Numbered from the stretch's first letter, positions 35,550 to 45,099 are shown. The stretch: 64,000 nt of DNA from Oscillospiraceae bacterium (GCA_016295145.1 JAEDLR010000001.1:17566-81565), one strand, 5' to 3'. Notes: generated from the letters alone by a model not told the origin. Numbers and translations are program-made.

Positions 35550-37262
35550 ATGAACAGACGCTTTCTTGCGGTACTGCTTGCTGCAACCCTTGCCTGCGGT
35601 GCCATGACTGCCTGCAGTGAAAACAGTTCCGTAAACGATGGGGGATTGGTGGAATCGGTGGTGCAGTACCGGCAGCTTACCGCTGTGGAGTTCACTGCAA
35701 CCGATGTAAGAGCAAGCGATGAGAATTATCTCACTGCCCCCACAGAGTTGACCCTTTCTGCTCCTGACGGCGCAAGAATCTATTATACGCTGGATGGCAG
35801 CAAGCCCGATGAAAACGATACGCTCTATGACCCTGCCAAGCCCATTCGGATGCAGGGCGAGACGGGCAGTCACTTTCCCACCTCGCTGGTTCTGCGTGCC
35901 AAGGCGTATTTTGCTGACGGTACGGAATCGGAAATTGTTACCCGTACTTTCTTCTGTGCCATGGATGTGGAGAGCCGCTACCGTCATGTGATGTTTTCTA
36001 TCAGCGGCGAGCCTGCCGAACTGTACGAAAAACCGGACGGTATCATGTACGGCGAGAATGTGAAGCAGCGCGGCAGAGAAAGTGAACGGGAAGTCTATGT
36101 AGAGGCCATCAACCGTGATGGCAGCATTGTCTTTGAGCAAAATGCCGGCATCCGATTGTACGGTGCGGCATCACGCTTTTCTGCGCAAAAGTCATTTAAG
36201 CTGTTTGCCCGTAAGGAATATGACCCAGACTATGGAAAATTCCCACTGGATGTGTTCGGTACTGTGGGAGCGGACGGCAATGTGATCGACAAATATGATA
36301 AGCTTGTGCTGCGCAGCTTCGGGAACGATTATCAGTTTGGCTTCATTCGAGATGAGTTGAATCAGCGGTTGGCTGCACAGGCAGGTTACACGGATTGCGA
36401 AGCAGTGGTGCCTGCGGTGATCTATCTCAACGGCAAATACTACGGTCTTGTGTATCTCCACGAAACGTTCTGCGATGATCTGTTCAAAGAGAAGTACGGC
36501 GGTGCCTTGGGCAAGTATGAGATACTGGAAGGCAAAGACACCGAGATGAATGTAGATGCGGATGATGCTGTCGCAGCAGCCATCGCGGAGGAATATAACA
36601 CCCGTTACAACGCGTTTGCAGCCGCTGATCTCACCGACGATGCCGTTTATGCGGAGCTTTGCAAGTTTATGGATGTGGAAAATTACCTGCAAAATTTCGC
36701 GTTTAATATTTGCGTGAACAATAACGACTGGCCCCAGAACAATTTCAAGTGCTATCGCTATTTTGCTGCTGAGGGCGAGGAATACACCGATGATACCCAT
36801 CAGGACGGCAGATGGCGTTATCTGCTGCATGATATGGATTATTGCATGGGCCTGTACGAGCAGGACGAAACCCAGGCGGAATACAATAATCTCAAGCACA
36901 TTCTCACCGCGGGGGATGACCGTTATTCTCCCATGTTTGCCGGTTTGCTTGCCCGTGCGGATTGCCGTACATTCTTCTGCAATGAGATGGAGCGTTTGAT
37001 GCATGGTGTGCTTTCAGCGGAAAATATGCAGAATACCCTCGATGCAATGAGCACCGAACGCTTCTTTGAGATGCGCTATTATTACGAGCATATGGAGAAC
37101 GAGAAAAAACACAATCAGGAAATCTGGACATGGTATGATAATCTTATGCCGCAGACTGCGTTGATTCGTCAGTTTATCACGCGTCGCAATGATTGCCTGG
37201 AGGAGTATCTTGCGGAGGCGATGGCTGTTTATGAGCCGGTGGAAACCACCGTTGCGCCGTAA
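35550..37262 (+). CDS. CotH-kinase family lipoprotein with chitobiase-like domain
   Basis: Exported lipoprotein of 570 residues. Signal peptide MNRRFLAVLLAATLACGAMTAC ends in a lipobox with the lipidated Cys near 22. A beta-rich domain of about 70 residues follows (SAPDGARIYYTLDGSKPDEND), matching the chitobiase C-terminal-like module common on surface proteins. The rest is a CotH domain: VKQRGRESEREV, RSFGNDYQFGFIRDELNQRLA, YLNGKYYGLVYLHE and the catalytic-type WRYLLHDMDYCMGL near 420. CotH proteins of Bacillus are spore-coat protein kinases; in cellulosomal Ruminococcus many CotH proteins are surface or cellulosome linked, with unclear role. No dockerin is present. RBS CGGAGG. Ends before a strong terminator. 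Confidence 0.88.
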   Translation: MNRRFLAVLLAATLACGAMTACSENSSVNDGGLVESVVQYRQLTAVEFTATDVRASDENYLTAPTELTLSAPDGARIYYTLDGSKPDENDTLYDPAKPIRMQGETGSHFPTSLVLRAKAYFADGTESEIVTRTFFCAMDVESRYRHVMFSISGEPAELYEKPDGIMYGENVKQRGRESEREVYVEAINRDGSIVFEQNAGIRLYGAASRFSAQKSFKLFARKEYDPDYGKFPLDVFGTVGADGNVIDKYDKLVLRSFGNDYQFGFIRDELNQRLAAQAGYTDCEAVVPAVIYLNGKYYGLVYLHETFCDDLFKEKYGGALGKYEILEGKDTEMNVDADDAVAAAIAEEYNTRYNAFAAADLTDDAVYAELCKFMDVENYLQNFAFNICVNNNDWPQNNFKCYRYFAAEGEEYTDDTHQDGRWRYLLHDMDYCMGLYEQDETQAEYNNLKHILTAGDDRYSPMFAGLLARADCRTFFCNEMERLMHGVLSAENMQNTLDAMSTERFFEMRYYYEHMENEKKHNQEIWTWYDNLMPQTALIRQFITRRNDCLEEYLAEAMAVYEPVETTVAP

Positions 37263-37301
37263 CATATCGCCCTGCGGAATATTTGTATATTGATGTGCAT
37301 T

Positions 37302-37336
37302 TCGGTCGAGCCTTAGAAAAGGTTCGGCCGAGTTTT
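37302..37336 (+). terminator. Terminator after the cotH-like gene
   Basis: A 13-bp stem with two G-T pairs (37302-37314 with 37319-37331), loop AGAA, then GTTTTG. Its first half shares the opening of the dispersed element at 24170-24256. Confidence 0.75.
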
Positions 37337-37390
37337 GCATTCTGGGGAGAAACGGTCATATCCCATCGGCAAAGTATGCGCGATTGATGA

Positions 37391-37419
37391 TTGACTTTTT
37401 GCACGGAGCATGGTATAAT
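37391..37419 (+). promoter_or_regulatory. tmk: Sigma-A promoter of the tmk operon
   Basis: TTGACT at 37391-37396, 17-base spacer, TATAAT at 37414-37419 with extended -10 TGG. Confidence 0.85.
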
Positions 37420-37455
37420 ATACAGTGATTCAGTATGTAAAAAGGAGCAAAAGCC

Positions 37456-38136
37456 ATGGCAAAAGAGAAGTTGCTGTTTGTAATAGAGGGGCTTGACGGC
37501 TGCGGAAAATCCACACAGTTGCCGCTTGTATCTGATGCGCTGGCGGCGCGGGGAATACCAAACCGTCCCATTAGCTATCCGGATTACGAAAGCGAATCCT
37601 CTGCGTTGGTGCGACTGTATCTGCAGGGGGCGTTTGGCGGCAGCGCCGATGATGTCAACGCCTTTGCTGCATCCAGCTTCTATGCTGTTGACCGCTACGC
37701 TTCTTATATGCAATACTGGAAACAAGATTACGAAAACGGCAAGGCGATCCTTGCAGGGCGTTATGTCAGTTCCAATGCAATTTATCAGATGACAAAGCTT
37801 CCTCGTGAAGCGTGGGACGCTTATCTGGCATGGCTTGCCGATTACGAGTATGATAAGTTGGGTTTGCCGCGTCCCGATGCTGTTGTTTTTCTGGATATGC
37901 CTCTTGCGCTGTCACAGAAACTGCTGATGCAGCGATATGAGGGCGAAAACGACCGCAGGGATATCCATGAACGTGACCTGGCATATCTTGCAAATTGTCA
38001 CGAAGCTGCCATGTATGCCGCCGAAAAAATGGGGTGGCATATTCTGCCCTGCGCCGATGAAAACGGGCTGTTGCCCCGTGAGGTAATGACTTGGCGCATC
38101 GCCGATCTGCTGATGCAGATCGCACAAAACGCATAA
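37456..38136 (+). CDS. tmk: dTMP (thymidylate) kinase
   Basis: Phosphorylates dTMP to dTDP for DNA synthesis, 226 residues. The P-loop EGLDGCGKSTQ is near residue 11; the DR-type substrate motif is in LAGRYVSSNAIYQ near 95, where many kinases have DRY; and a FLDMP strand follows. The lid region KLLMQRYEGENDRRDIHE is of the clostridial type with few basic residues in the P-loop. Strong RBS AAAAAGGAG. It is the first gene of a run that continues with the DJ-1 protein and 5-formyl-THF cyclo-ligase. Slightly long, with an acidic insertion near 120-135. Confidence 0.9.
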   Translation: MAKEKLLFVIEGLDGCGKSTQLPLVSDALAARGIPNRPISYPDYESESSALVRLYLQGAFGGSADDVNAFAASSFYAVDRYASYMQYWKQDYENGKAILAGRYVSSNAIYQMTKLPREAWDAYLAWLADYEYDKLGLPRPDAVVFLDMPLALSQKLLMQRYEGENDRRDIHERDLAYLANCHEAAMYAAEKMGWHILPCADENGLLPREVMTWRIADLLMQIAQNA

Positions 38137-38165
38137 CCGCTGTATACAGGAAAGGGAGAACACAG

Positions 38166-38711
38166 ATGATTTATGTATTTCTTGCGAAAGGCTTTGAAGA
38201 AGTAGAGGCACTGGCTCCGGTGGATTGCCTGCGTCGCGCAGGGAAACAGGTGAAAACGGTAGGCATTGGCGGAAAGGTGATTGAGGGTGCACACGGCATC
38301 TCTGTGACTGCCGACATCACCGAAGATGCTTTGGTGTTGGATCATACACTGGAGATGGTGGTGCTGCCCGGCGGTATGCCCGGTACTTTGAACTTAGGGC
38401 AGAGCGATACCGTAAAAAAAGCATTGCAATTTGCCAAAGAACAGGATAAGTGGATTACCGCCATTTGCGCGGCACCGTCTGTTCTGGGCAGAGAGGGTCT
38501 GCTGAAGGATAAAAAGGCTGTGGTGTATCCCGGCATGGAAAAAGAACTGCACTGTGCAAAGGTCGGGCATGAAACACTTTGCGTGGATGGAAAGGTCATT
38601 ACCGCAAAAGGTCCGGGCGTTGCCTTTGATTTCGCACTGAAATTGGTAGAGGTGCTGCTTGGTAAGGAAGTGCGCAAGTCCCTCGCCGAAAAAATGGTCT
38701 GCAAGAAATGA
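38166..38711 (+). CDS. DJ-1/PfpI family protein
   Basis: About 181 residues of the DJ-1/ThiJ/PfpI flavodoxin-like fold. The N-terminus MIYVFLAKGFEEVEALAP carries the conserved Glu, and the reactive Cys is at the nucleophile elbow in AICAAPSVLG near 105. Related proteins act as deglycase-like or glyoxalase-like enzymes or oxidative-stress chaperones; DJ-1 in Firmicutes often sits beside tmk or folate genes, as here. RBS AAAGGGAG. The stop overlaps the next gene (ATGA). Confidence 0.9.
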   Translation: MIYVFLAKGFEEVEALAPVDCLRRAGKQVKTVGIGGKVIEGAHGISVTADITEDALVLDHTLEMVVLPGGMPGTLNLGQSDTVKKALQFAKEQDKWITAICAAPSVLGREGLLKDKKAVVYPGMEKELHCAKVGHETLCVDGKVITAKGPGVAFDFALKLVEVLLGKEVRKSLAEKMVCKK

Positions 38712-39283
38712 ATGCCGCTTCGGTGAGCAAGGCTGCTTTGCGTGATGCAATGCTGCAAAAACGCAGGGCGATGCCTTTTGATATCCGTGCAGCAGCCGAT
38801 GAAGCCATCGCAAAACGGGTGCTGCAAAGCCGCGAATATGCATCGGCAAGCAGGGTGTTTGCGTATGTTTCTATGCCTCATGAGGTGCATACCCGTTTTC
38901 TGCTGAGCGAGATCCTTGCAGACGGCAAGCAGCTTGCATTGCCCGTGTGCGATACCAATCGGCATACCATGCAGTTTTATTTGCTGCGCTCTATGGATGA
39001 GCTGAAAAGCGGCGCATATCGCATACCTGTGCCCCCCGTTGCGCCTGAACGCTGTGTGCAGCCCGATGCTGCCACACTGATGCTGCTGCCGATGCTCGCA
39101 TTTGATGCCGAGGGATATCGTCTGGGCGCAGGGGGCGGCTACTATGACAGATATCTTTCGCTTTACCATCCCATTACCATGGGCTTGTGCTATGCAGATT
39201 GCTTTGTCAGCGCACTGCCGCGGAATGCATACGACCGCAGAATGCTCTGCTGCGCAACAGAACAAAGAATGGAGGTCTTTTAA
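38708..39283 (+). CDS. 5-formyltetrahydrofolate cyclo-ligase
   Basis: ATP-dependent enzyme of 191 residues that converts 5-formyl-THF to 5,10-methenyl-THF, returning a folate dead end to one-carbon metabolism. The N-terminal basic segment KAALRDAMLQKRRAM and the C-terminal ATP-binding signature GYRLGAGGGYYDRYL near 135 are typical. The ATG overlaps the DJ-1 stop and the stop overlaps the mltG start by one base (TAATG), so it is translationally linked on both sides. Confidence 0.93.
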   Translation: MNAASVSKAALRDAMLQKRRAMPFDIRAAADEAIAKRVLQSREYASASRVFAYVSMPHEVHTRFLLSEILADGKQLALPVCDTNRHTMQFYLLRSMDELKSGAYRIPVPPVAPERCVQPDAATLMLLPMLAFDAEGYRLGAGGGYYDRYLSLYHPITMGLCYADCFVSALPRNAYDRRMLCCATEQRMEVF

Positions 39284-40698
39284 TGGCTGAAAATACAGAA
39301 AAAGAACGGGATGCCGTCGATGATATTCTCAATGAGATTCTGCGGAACAATAAGCCTGAGGAGCAGGCACCCACATTGAGCGAATCTCTTGCGGACGAGG
39401 CGGAAGCCGCACCATACGCTGAGGAGGAAATCACCGCGGAGGATGTGGATGACGCCGATGATGCAGCATCCGATGCAGACGAGGACGCTAACGATGTAGA
39501 TGATGATGACGACGAAGAGGATTATGACGAAATGCGCCGCCGCAGGGCAAAAAAGCGTGCCGCACGTTTCACAGGCGAAACTGCGAAAAAGCGCAAAAAG
39601 CGGCATAAAAAGGGCAGAGGTCTTTCCTTTTCGCTGTTGGCACTGACGCTGATTTTCGGTGTGTCGATCGTTTTGTCGGCAGCGATTCTGGCAACGGCAA
39701 TGGAGCTATTCGGCATCAACAAGAGCATGGTGGAAAAGCCCGTAACAATCCCTGCCGGTGCTACCACCACCGACATCGCGGAGATACTGAAAGAGGAGGG
39801 CATCATTCGTGTACCCAAGCTCTTTGTCATCATGTCGCGCCTGAATGAAGCGGACGCATCCTACATCGCAGGCGAGCATATTGTCTACCCGGCAATGGGC
39901 TACGAGGCAATCATTGAGGAACTGTGCGATGATGCCATCAACAAGCGGCAAACCGTCAATGTGACCTTCCCGGAGGGAATGAACCTGTACGATGCGGCAC
40001 AGCTGCTGGAGGAAAACGAGGTCTGTGATGCGGATGATTTCATTTTTTACTTCAATGCAGGCGGCTACGGCTATGCCTTTGAGAGCATGGTGCCCCAGAC
40101 CAGTGAGCTGAAATTCTACCGCATGGAGGGCTACCTGTTTCCCGATACCTACCAGTTCTATGTGGATGAAGAACCTGAGATTGTGGTGCAGAAAATCTAC
40201 GAGAATTTTGAACGCAAGCTGACCGATGCAGATATCGCGCGCATGGAAGAACTGGGCATGACGCTGGATGAGCTTGTGACCCTTGCTTCTATTGTGCAGG
40301 CAGAGGCACCGGTTTCTTCCTCCATGAAAATGGTTGCGTCGGTGTTCCATAACCGTTTGAACAACAGCAGTTTGTTCCCGTTGCTGCAATCCGACCCTAC
40401 CCGCGTGTATGTAGAAGATGTCATTGCGCCGAATCTGGATATTGCCAACCAGTTGATGTGCGATTCCTACAATACCTATGTGGGACAGGGTCTGCCGCCC
40501 GGTGCCATTAACAATCCCGGCAAAGACGCCATTGATGCTGTACTGTATCCTGCGGAGAGCGACTACTACTTCTTCTGTGCCAATGTGCAGACCGGTGAGA
40601 TCTTTTACGCAAAAACCAATGCCGAGCACGAGGAGAATCTTGCGCTGATTAAACAGCAGCAGGAAGGCGGCGGTCTGGGCGATGACGGTGAGGGCTGA
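39283..40698 (+). CDS. mltG: Endolytic murein transglycosylase MltG
   Basis: Membrane-anchored enzyme of about 471 residues that cuts nascent peptidoglycan glycan strands and so sets their length. The cytosolic N-terminal 105 residues are very acidic up to DVDDDDDEEDYDEMRR, then switch to strongly basic (KKRKKRHKKGR). One membrane helix lies at about 115-140 (LLALTLIFGVSIVLSAAILA). Outside are a LysM-like region and the YceG catalytic domain, with the catalytic Glu in LASIVQAEAP near 345 and the late motif YNTYVGQGLPPGAINNPG. RBS GGAGG 7 bases upstream. The charged tail is longer than in E. coli MltG. Confidence 0.93.
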   Translation: MAENTEKERDAVDDILNEILRNNKPEEQAPTLSESLADEAEAAPYAEEEITAEDVDDADDAASDADEDANDVDDDDDEEDYDEMRRRRAKKRAARFTGETAKKRKKRHKKGRGLSFSLLALTLIFGVSIVLSAAILATAMELFGINKSMVEKPVTIPAGATTTDIAEILKEEGIIRVPKLFVIMSRLNEADASYIAGEHIVYPAMGYEAIIEELCDDAINKRQTVNVTFPEGMNLYDAAQLLEENEVCDADDFIFYFNAGGYGYAFESMVPQTSELKFYRMEGYLFPDTYQFYVDEEPEIVVQKIYENFERKLTDADIARMEELGMTLDELVTLASIVQAEAPVSSSMKMVASVFHNRLNNSSLFPLLQSDPTRVYVEDVIAPNLDIANQLMCDSYNTYVGQGLPPGAINNPGKDAIDAVLYPAESDYYFFCANVQTGEIFYAKTNAEHEENLALIKQQQEGGGLGDDGEG

Positions 40699-40702
40699 TA
40701 TC

Positions 40703-41923
40703 ATGCCGGACAGACCCGAATTGCTTGCGCCTGCAGGGGATATGGAATGCTTTTCCATGGCACTGCAATATGGCGCGGATGCGATCTATGTGGGCGCAAA
40801 AACTTTCGGAATGCGCGCCGCAGCCAAGAATTTTGATTTTGAAACGCTGCAACAGGCGGTGGCAAAAGCCCACGAAAAGGGCGTCAAGGTGTATCTGACC
40901 GTGAATGTGCTGCCCCGCTGCAGCGAAATGGATATCATGCCCGATTTTCTGCGCGAGGCGGCTGCCTGCGGCATTGACGCGGTCATCGCAGCCGACCTGG
41001 GGGTTATGACAACCCTGCGGCGCATTTTGCCCGATCTGCCGCTGCACGCATCCACACAGACGGGGGTTGTAAATTATGCCACGGCACAGGCACTCTATGA
41101 TATGGGTGCTGCCCGTGTGGTGCTTGCGCGGGAATTGCCACTGGAGGATATTGCGGAGATCCGCGCCAAAACCGACCCTGCACTGGAGTTGGAGGCGTTT
41201 GTACACGGTGCTATGTGCATGAGCGTTTCGGGACGCTGCCTGCTCTCGGAATACTTTACGGGCAGAGATGCCAACCGCGGTGCCTGTGCGCAATCCTGCC
41301 GCTGGCGGTATCATCTGGTGGAGGAGAAGCGTCCGGGCCAGTATTTCCCCATTGATGAGGACGAAAACGGCAGCTATATTCTCAATGCCAAAGATCTCTG
41401 CATGATGCCCCATCTGCAAAAGCTGTATGATGCAGGTGTCACATCGTTTAAGATCGAGGGCAGGGCGAAATCGTTTTATTATGTGGCAGGCATCACCAAT
41501 GCCTACCGCGCTGCGATGGATGCCATGTTTGCTGATGTACCGCAGCCTGTGCCCGATTGGGCAATGGCTGAGCTGGAAGCGGTCAGCCATCGCCCTTACA
41601 CAACAGGATTCTATTTTGGGAGACCCAATGACAGTATTCACAACGCGACCGCAAGCTATGTGCGCACCACGGAGGTCATTGGCGTTGTGCAAAAATGCGA
41701 AAACGGCAGACTGTATCTTTCACAGCGCAACCGCTTTTTTGCAGGGGATGCTGTTTCTCTGCTGTGCCCCCATGAACCGCCGCGCAGTTTTACCGTCACT
41801 GATTTGCGCAATGCGGAGGGAGAACCCATTGAGGCTGCCAATCATGCCATGATGGATTGCTCTGTTGCCTGCGATATTTCCGTGCCAAGCGGCGCGATTC
41901 TGCGTAAGGCTGCCGTGGACTGA
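40703..41923 (+). CDS. U32 family peptidase-like protein (TrhP/YrrO type)
   Basis: About 406 residues. The TIM-barrel core begins RPELLAPAGDMECFSMALQ and has the U32 signature AFVHGAMCMSVSGRCLLSEY near 175 with its cysteines, plus GACAQSCRW; a small C-terminal beta domain follows. In E. coli and Bacillus, U32 proteins of this type are needed for 5-hydroxyuridine formation at the tRNA wobble base and may bind an iron-sulfur cluster; others are collagenase-like. ATG 40703 with GAGG upstream is favoured over ATG 40682, which lies inside the end of mltG. The gap to mltG is only 4 bases. Confidence 0.88.
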   Translation: MPDRPELLAPAGDMECFSMALQYGADAIYVGAKTFGMRAAAKNFDFETLQQAVAKAHEKGVKVYLTVNVLPRCSEMDIMPDFLREAAACGIDAVIAADLGVMTTLRRILPDLPLHASTQTGVVNYATAQALYDMGAARVVLARELPLEDIAEIRAKTDPALELEAFVHGAMCMSVSGRCLLSEYFTGRDANRGACAQSCRWRYHLVEEKRPGQYFPIDEDENGSYILNAKDLCMMPHLQKLYDAGVTSFKIEGRAKSFYYVAGITNAYRAAMDAMFADVPQPVPDWAMAELEAVSHRPYTTGFYFGRPNDSIHNATASYVRTTEVIGVVQKCENGRLYLSQRNRFFAGDAVSLLCPHEPPRSFTVTDLRNAEGEPIEAANHAMMDCSVACDISVPSGAILRKAAVD

Positions 41924-41962
41924 GACCTGAACCACACAACAAAGAAAAGGAATAATAAAGCC

Positions 41963-43825
41963 ATGCTGTTTGAGAAAATCGAGCCGTTGTTGCTGAATGT
42001 GCAAAAGCCTGCCAGATATATCGGCGGCGAGCCGGGCAGCATCATGAAGGATAAGCGCGATGTCAAAGTGCGCTTTGCTTTCTGCTTCCCTGACCGTTAC
42101 GATGTCGGCATGAGCCATCTGGGCATGAAGATTCTCTATTCGGCGATCAATCATCGCCCCGAATACTGGTGTGAGCGCGTGTTTGCACCGGATGTGGATT
42201 TTGAATCCGCCATGCGTGCCCATGGCATCCCTTTGTATGCGCTGGAAAGTCTGGAGCCGATCAAGGATTTTGATTTCATCGGCTTTACGCTGCAATATGA
42301 GCTTTGCTACACCAATATCCTCAATATGCTGGATCTGGCGGGTGTACCGCTCATGCAAAAAGATCGTGGCGAAAACATCGCGCCCATTGTATGTGCAGGT
42401 GGTTCCTGTGCGTGCAATCCCGAACCCATCGCCGATTTCTTCGATTTGTTTTTCATTGGCGAGGGCGAGGAACTGGATCTGGAGGTCATGGATCTCTATG
42501 AAAAAATGCGCGCCGAGGGTGCTACACGCAGTGAATTTCTGCGTGCGGCTGCCGGAATTGAGGGCGTATATGTGCCATCCCTTTACGATGTGACATACCA
42601 CGAAGATGGCACCATTGCGGCTTTTACCCCAAAGGGCGATGCGCCCAAAACCGTCCGCAAGCGCATTATTGCGGACTTTGACAAGGCGGATGTGCCGGAG
42701 GAGTTTGTAGTCCCCTTTGCGGAGATCGTACACGACCGTGCCGTTACAGAGGTGCTGCGCGGCTGTATCCGCGGCTGCCGCTTCTGTCAGGCAGGATTTT
42801 TGTATCGTCCCTTCCGTGAAAAATCGCCGGAAGTGATCTGCAAGCAGTCCAAAACGCTCTGCGACCGCACGGGCTACGAGGAACTTTCGCTTTGTTCGCT
42901 TTCCACTTCCGACCATTCGCAGATCGAGGCAATGCTGGACGGTCTGCTGACCTTTACCGAGCAGGAACATATCAACCTGAGCTTGCCCTCGCTGCGTGTG
43001 GATAATTTCAGCACGGGCCTGATGAATCGCATCCGTAAGGTGCGCAACAGTGGCTTGACCTTTGCCCCCGAAGCCGGTACACAGCGCCTGCGGGATGTGA
43101 TCAACAAGAATGTGACAGAGGAAGACCTCATGCGCACCTGTAAGATCGCGTTTGCAGGAGGACAAGCCACCGTAAAGCTTTATTTTATGATGGGACTGCC
43201 CACTGAAACCGATGAGGATATCACCGCGATTGTAGATCTTGCACAACGGGTGGTGGATATGTGGTTTTCGATGGACGAGCGACCCAAGGGCAAATCCGTG
43301 CAGATTTCTGTAAGCGTGGCGACTTTTGTGCCCAAGCCCTTTACGCCGTTCCAATTCCATCCCCAGGATACCGTTGCCATGATCGCCCACAAGCAGCATC
43401 TGCTGGAGGAGGCTGCCAAGGGGCACAAGCGCATCCGTGTCAGTTGGCACGCCCCCGAAACAAGCATTCTGGAGGCGGTTCTGGCAAGAGGAGACCGCCG
43501 GCTGGGCAAAGTGATTCTGGACGCATGGAAAAAAGGCTGCCTGTTTGATGCGTGGTCAGAGCATTTCCGCTTTGATCTGTGGCAGGAAGCCATGACGGAG
43601 AACCATCTGACCATGGAGTTTTACGCCAATCGTCCACGCAGCTACGATGAGATCCTGCCGTGGGATCACCTGGATTATTATGTAGACAAGGCGTTCTTCA
43701 TCAAAGAAAACGAAAAGGCAATTGCAGCATCTACCACGCCCCATTGTCGTATGCAATGTACTGCCTGCGGCGTGAGCAGGGTCATGGGCAAGCCGTGTTT
43801 CCCCAAAAAGGAGGAGAATGTATGA
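41963..43825 (+). CDS. Radical SAM protein, TIGR03960 family (B12-binding-like N-domain)
   Basis: Protein of 620 residues. The N-terminal 200 residues resemble a B12-binding-like Rossmann region (AFCFPDRYDVGMSHLG; FIGEGEELDLEV). The radical SAM core carries the cluster motif RGCIRGCRFCQAG near residue 270, in the C-x3-C-x2-C spacing, followed by SLSTSDHSQIE and the glycine-rich AFAGGQATVKLYFMMGLPT. A Cys-rich end (CRMQCTACG) may hold a second cluster. It is coupled (ATGA overlap) to its usual partner, the TIGR03936/DUF2344 protein. The pair is common in Firmicutes near ribosomal genes and is thought to act in RNA modification, but the product is not known to me. Confidence 0.9.
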   Translation: MLFEKIEPLLLNVQKPARYIGGEPGSIMKDKRDVKVRFAFCFPDRYDVGMSHLGMKILYSAINHRPEYWCERVFAPDVDFESAMRAHGIPLYALESLEPIKDFDFIGFTLQYELCYTNILNMLDLAGVPLMQKDRGENIAPIVCAGGSCACNPEPIADFFDLFFIGEGEELDLEVMDLYEKMRAEGATRSEFLRAAAGIEGVYVPSLYDVTYHEDGTIAAFTPKGDAPKTVRKRIIADFDKADVPEEFVVPFAEIVHDRAVTEVLRGCIRGCRFCQAGFLYRPFREKSPEVICKQSKTLCDRTGYEELSLCSLSTSDHSQIEAMLDGLLTFTEQEHINLSLPSLRVDNFSTGLMNRIRKVRNSGLTFAPEAGTQRLRDVINKNVTEEDLMRTCKIAFAGGQATVKLYFMMGLPTETDEDITAIVDLAQRVVDMWFSMDERPKGKSVQISVSVATFVPKPFTPFQFHPQDTVAMIAHKQHLLEEAAKGHKRIRVSWHAPETSILEAVLARGDRRLGKVILDAWKKGCLFDAWSEHFRFDLWQEAMTENHLTMEFYANRPRSYDEILPWDHLDYYVDKAFFIKENEKAIAASTTPHCRMQCTACGVSRVMGKPCFPKKEENV

Positions 43826-44499
43826 TTTCCGTGCGTGCTACCTTTGCGAAACGGCGCAGAGCAAAGTACATCTCCCACTTGGATCTGATGCGCTGTATGC
43901 AGCGTGCATTCCGCCGTGCCGGCGTGCCCGTCTGGTTTACGGAGGGCTTTAACCCCCACGCGTATCTGATGTTTCCCCTTGCGCTTTCTCTGGGCTATGA
44001 GAGCGACTGCGAGTGTATGGATTTCCGCATTGATGGGCAAATGTCCATGCAGACCGCCATGCGGCGGCTCAATGCGGTGCTGCCCCCTGATTTGCAGATC
44101 GTGAAAGTGGCGGAGCCTGTGCGCAAGCATACCGATATTGCCTTTGCCGACTACAGTATCTGTCTGGATTGCGCAGAGGGTACTTCTGCCCATGGGCTGC
44201 GCGCTGCATGGGATGCCTACATTGCGCAGGATACCATACCCATTGTGAAGAAAACCAAGCGCGGCACGGCTACCATTGATCTGAAAGCGCAGGCACAGAT
44301 TTTGATGACGCAAACCCTCGATGACGGCTTGTGGCTGAAGCTGAGAATGCCTGCCGGTACTTCCGTGAATGTAAATCCCGGGCTGCTCATTGACAGCTTC
44401 CGCAGCGCTCTGGAGCAGAATCACCCTGGGGTGCAGTGCGGCATGATGCGTGCTTCCCGACTGGCAATTCTGTGTGCTGACGGCAGCGAGTTCGTTTGA
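43822..44499 (+). CDS. TIGR03936 family radical-SAM-linked protein (DUF2344)
   Basis: Partner of the radical SAM gene it overlaps by 4 bases, 225 residues. The N-terminus MISVRATFAKRRRAKYISHLDLMRCMQRAFRR and the segment WFTEGFNPHAYLMFPLALSLG are diagnostic of the family. Basic N-terminal half suggests RNA contact. RBS GGAGG is inside the end of the radical SAM gene, so the two proteins are probably made in matched amounts. In many genomes ribosomal protein L21 or RNase G follows; here a small membrane protein and then rplS follow. Confidence 0.9.
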   Translation: MISVRATFAKRRRAKYISHLDLMRCMQRAFRRAGVPVWFTEGFNPHAYLMFPLALSLGYESDCECMDFRIDGQMSMQTAMRRLNAVLPPDLQIVKVAEPVRKHTDIAFADYSICLDCAEGTSAHGLRAAWDAYIAQDTIPIVKKTKRGTATIDLKAQAQILMTQTLDDGLWLKLRMPAGTSVNVNPGLLIDSFRSALEQNHPGVQCGMMRASRLAILCADGSEFV

Positions 44500-44510
44500 G
44501 GAGGCATAGG

Positions 44511-45038
44511 ATGAATTGCAAAAAACAAATGCGGCTGTGCTTGCTGCCGATGCTTGCTGTGGTGCTGTATCTGTTGGTGACGGCATTGTGCAATCATTTT
44601 ACCCTGCATAATTTCAAGCAGGCGGTGGATGCTGCAGGCGCGTTTGTCACGGATGTCACATCAGACGGCGAGGTCAGCGATGTGGAAGGCTACGGTGCAA
44701 TTCTCAGCAGCATCGGTTATGTATTCGGCTCTGTTTTTTATGGTGTCGGTGCATTTTTGGCGGTGTGGGTGCCCGTTGCGATTGCAGCGGTCGGCGCATT
44801 TGGGGTGCTGGTGGCAAGGTTGCTGTATGCTCCCAATGGCGTGCGAATGGTGTTGTTTCGCATCCAGATGGTGCTGTTGTACCTGCTGTTTGGTGCGACC
44901 GCTGTCACAGTGCTGATATTCGTATTCAGCGTGGGCAATATCGGCATCATGATAAAAATAGCGCTGTTTGCACTGCCCATCCTTGCGGCGATTGCGTGCA
45001 GCGCGGTATGCTGCTTCCGCAAACCACTGGCAGGTTGA
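44511..45038 (+). CDS. Small polytopic membrane protein of unknown function
   Basis: I do not recognise a family. About 175 residues with four likely transmembrane helices: 10-26 (LCLLPMLAVVLYLLVTA), about 65-105 in two passes (VFYGVGAFLAVWVPVAIAAV), 115-140 (VLLYLLFGATAVTVLIFVF) and 145-168. A 35-residue loop rich in Asp, Val and Gly lies between the first and second helices. RBS GAGGAGG is very strong. It follows the DUF2344 gene by 11 bases and is probably the last gene of the long run that begins at tmk. Confidence 0.7.
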   Translation: MNCKKQMRLCLLPMLAVVLYLLVTALCNHFTLHNFKQAVDAAGAFVTDVTSDGEVSDVEGYGAILSSIGYVFGSVFYGVGAFLAVWVPVAIAAVGAFGVLVARLLYAPNGVRMVLFRIQMVLLYLLFGATAVTVLIFVFSVGNIGIMIKIALFALPILAAIACSAVCCFRKPLAG

Positions 45039-45099
45039 CAGAGAACCCATGAGATTCGCGGCAGATTTTGCATCAATTGCGCAAAAATGAAAAAAATGC

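Noticed and set aside
40682..40702. Start of the U32 gene at ATG 40682
   Set aside because: It lies within the mltG coding region with no binding site, while ATG 40703 has GAGG at a good distance.
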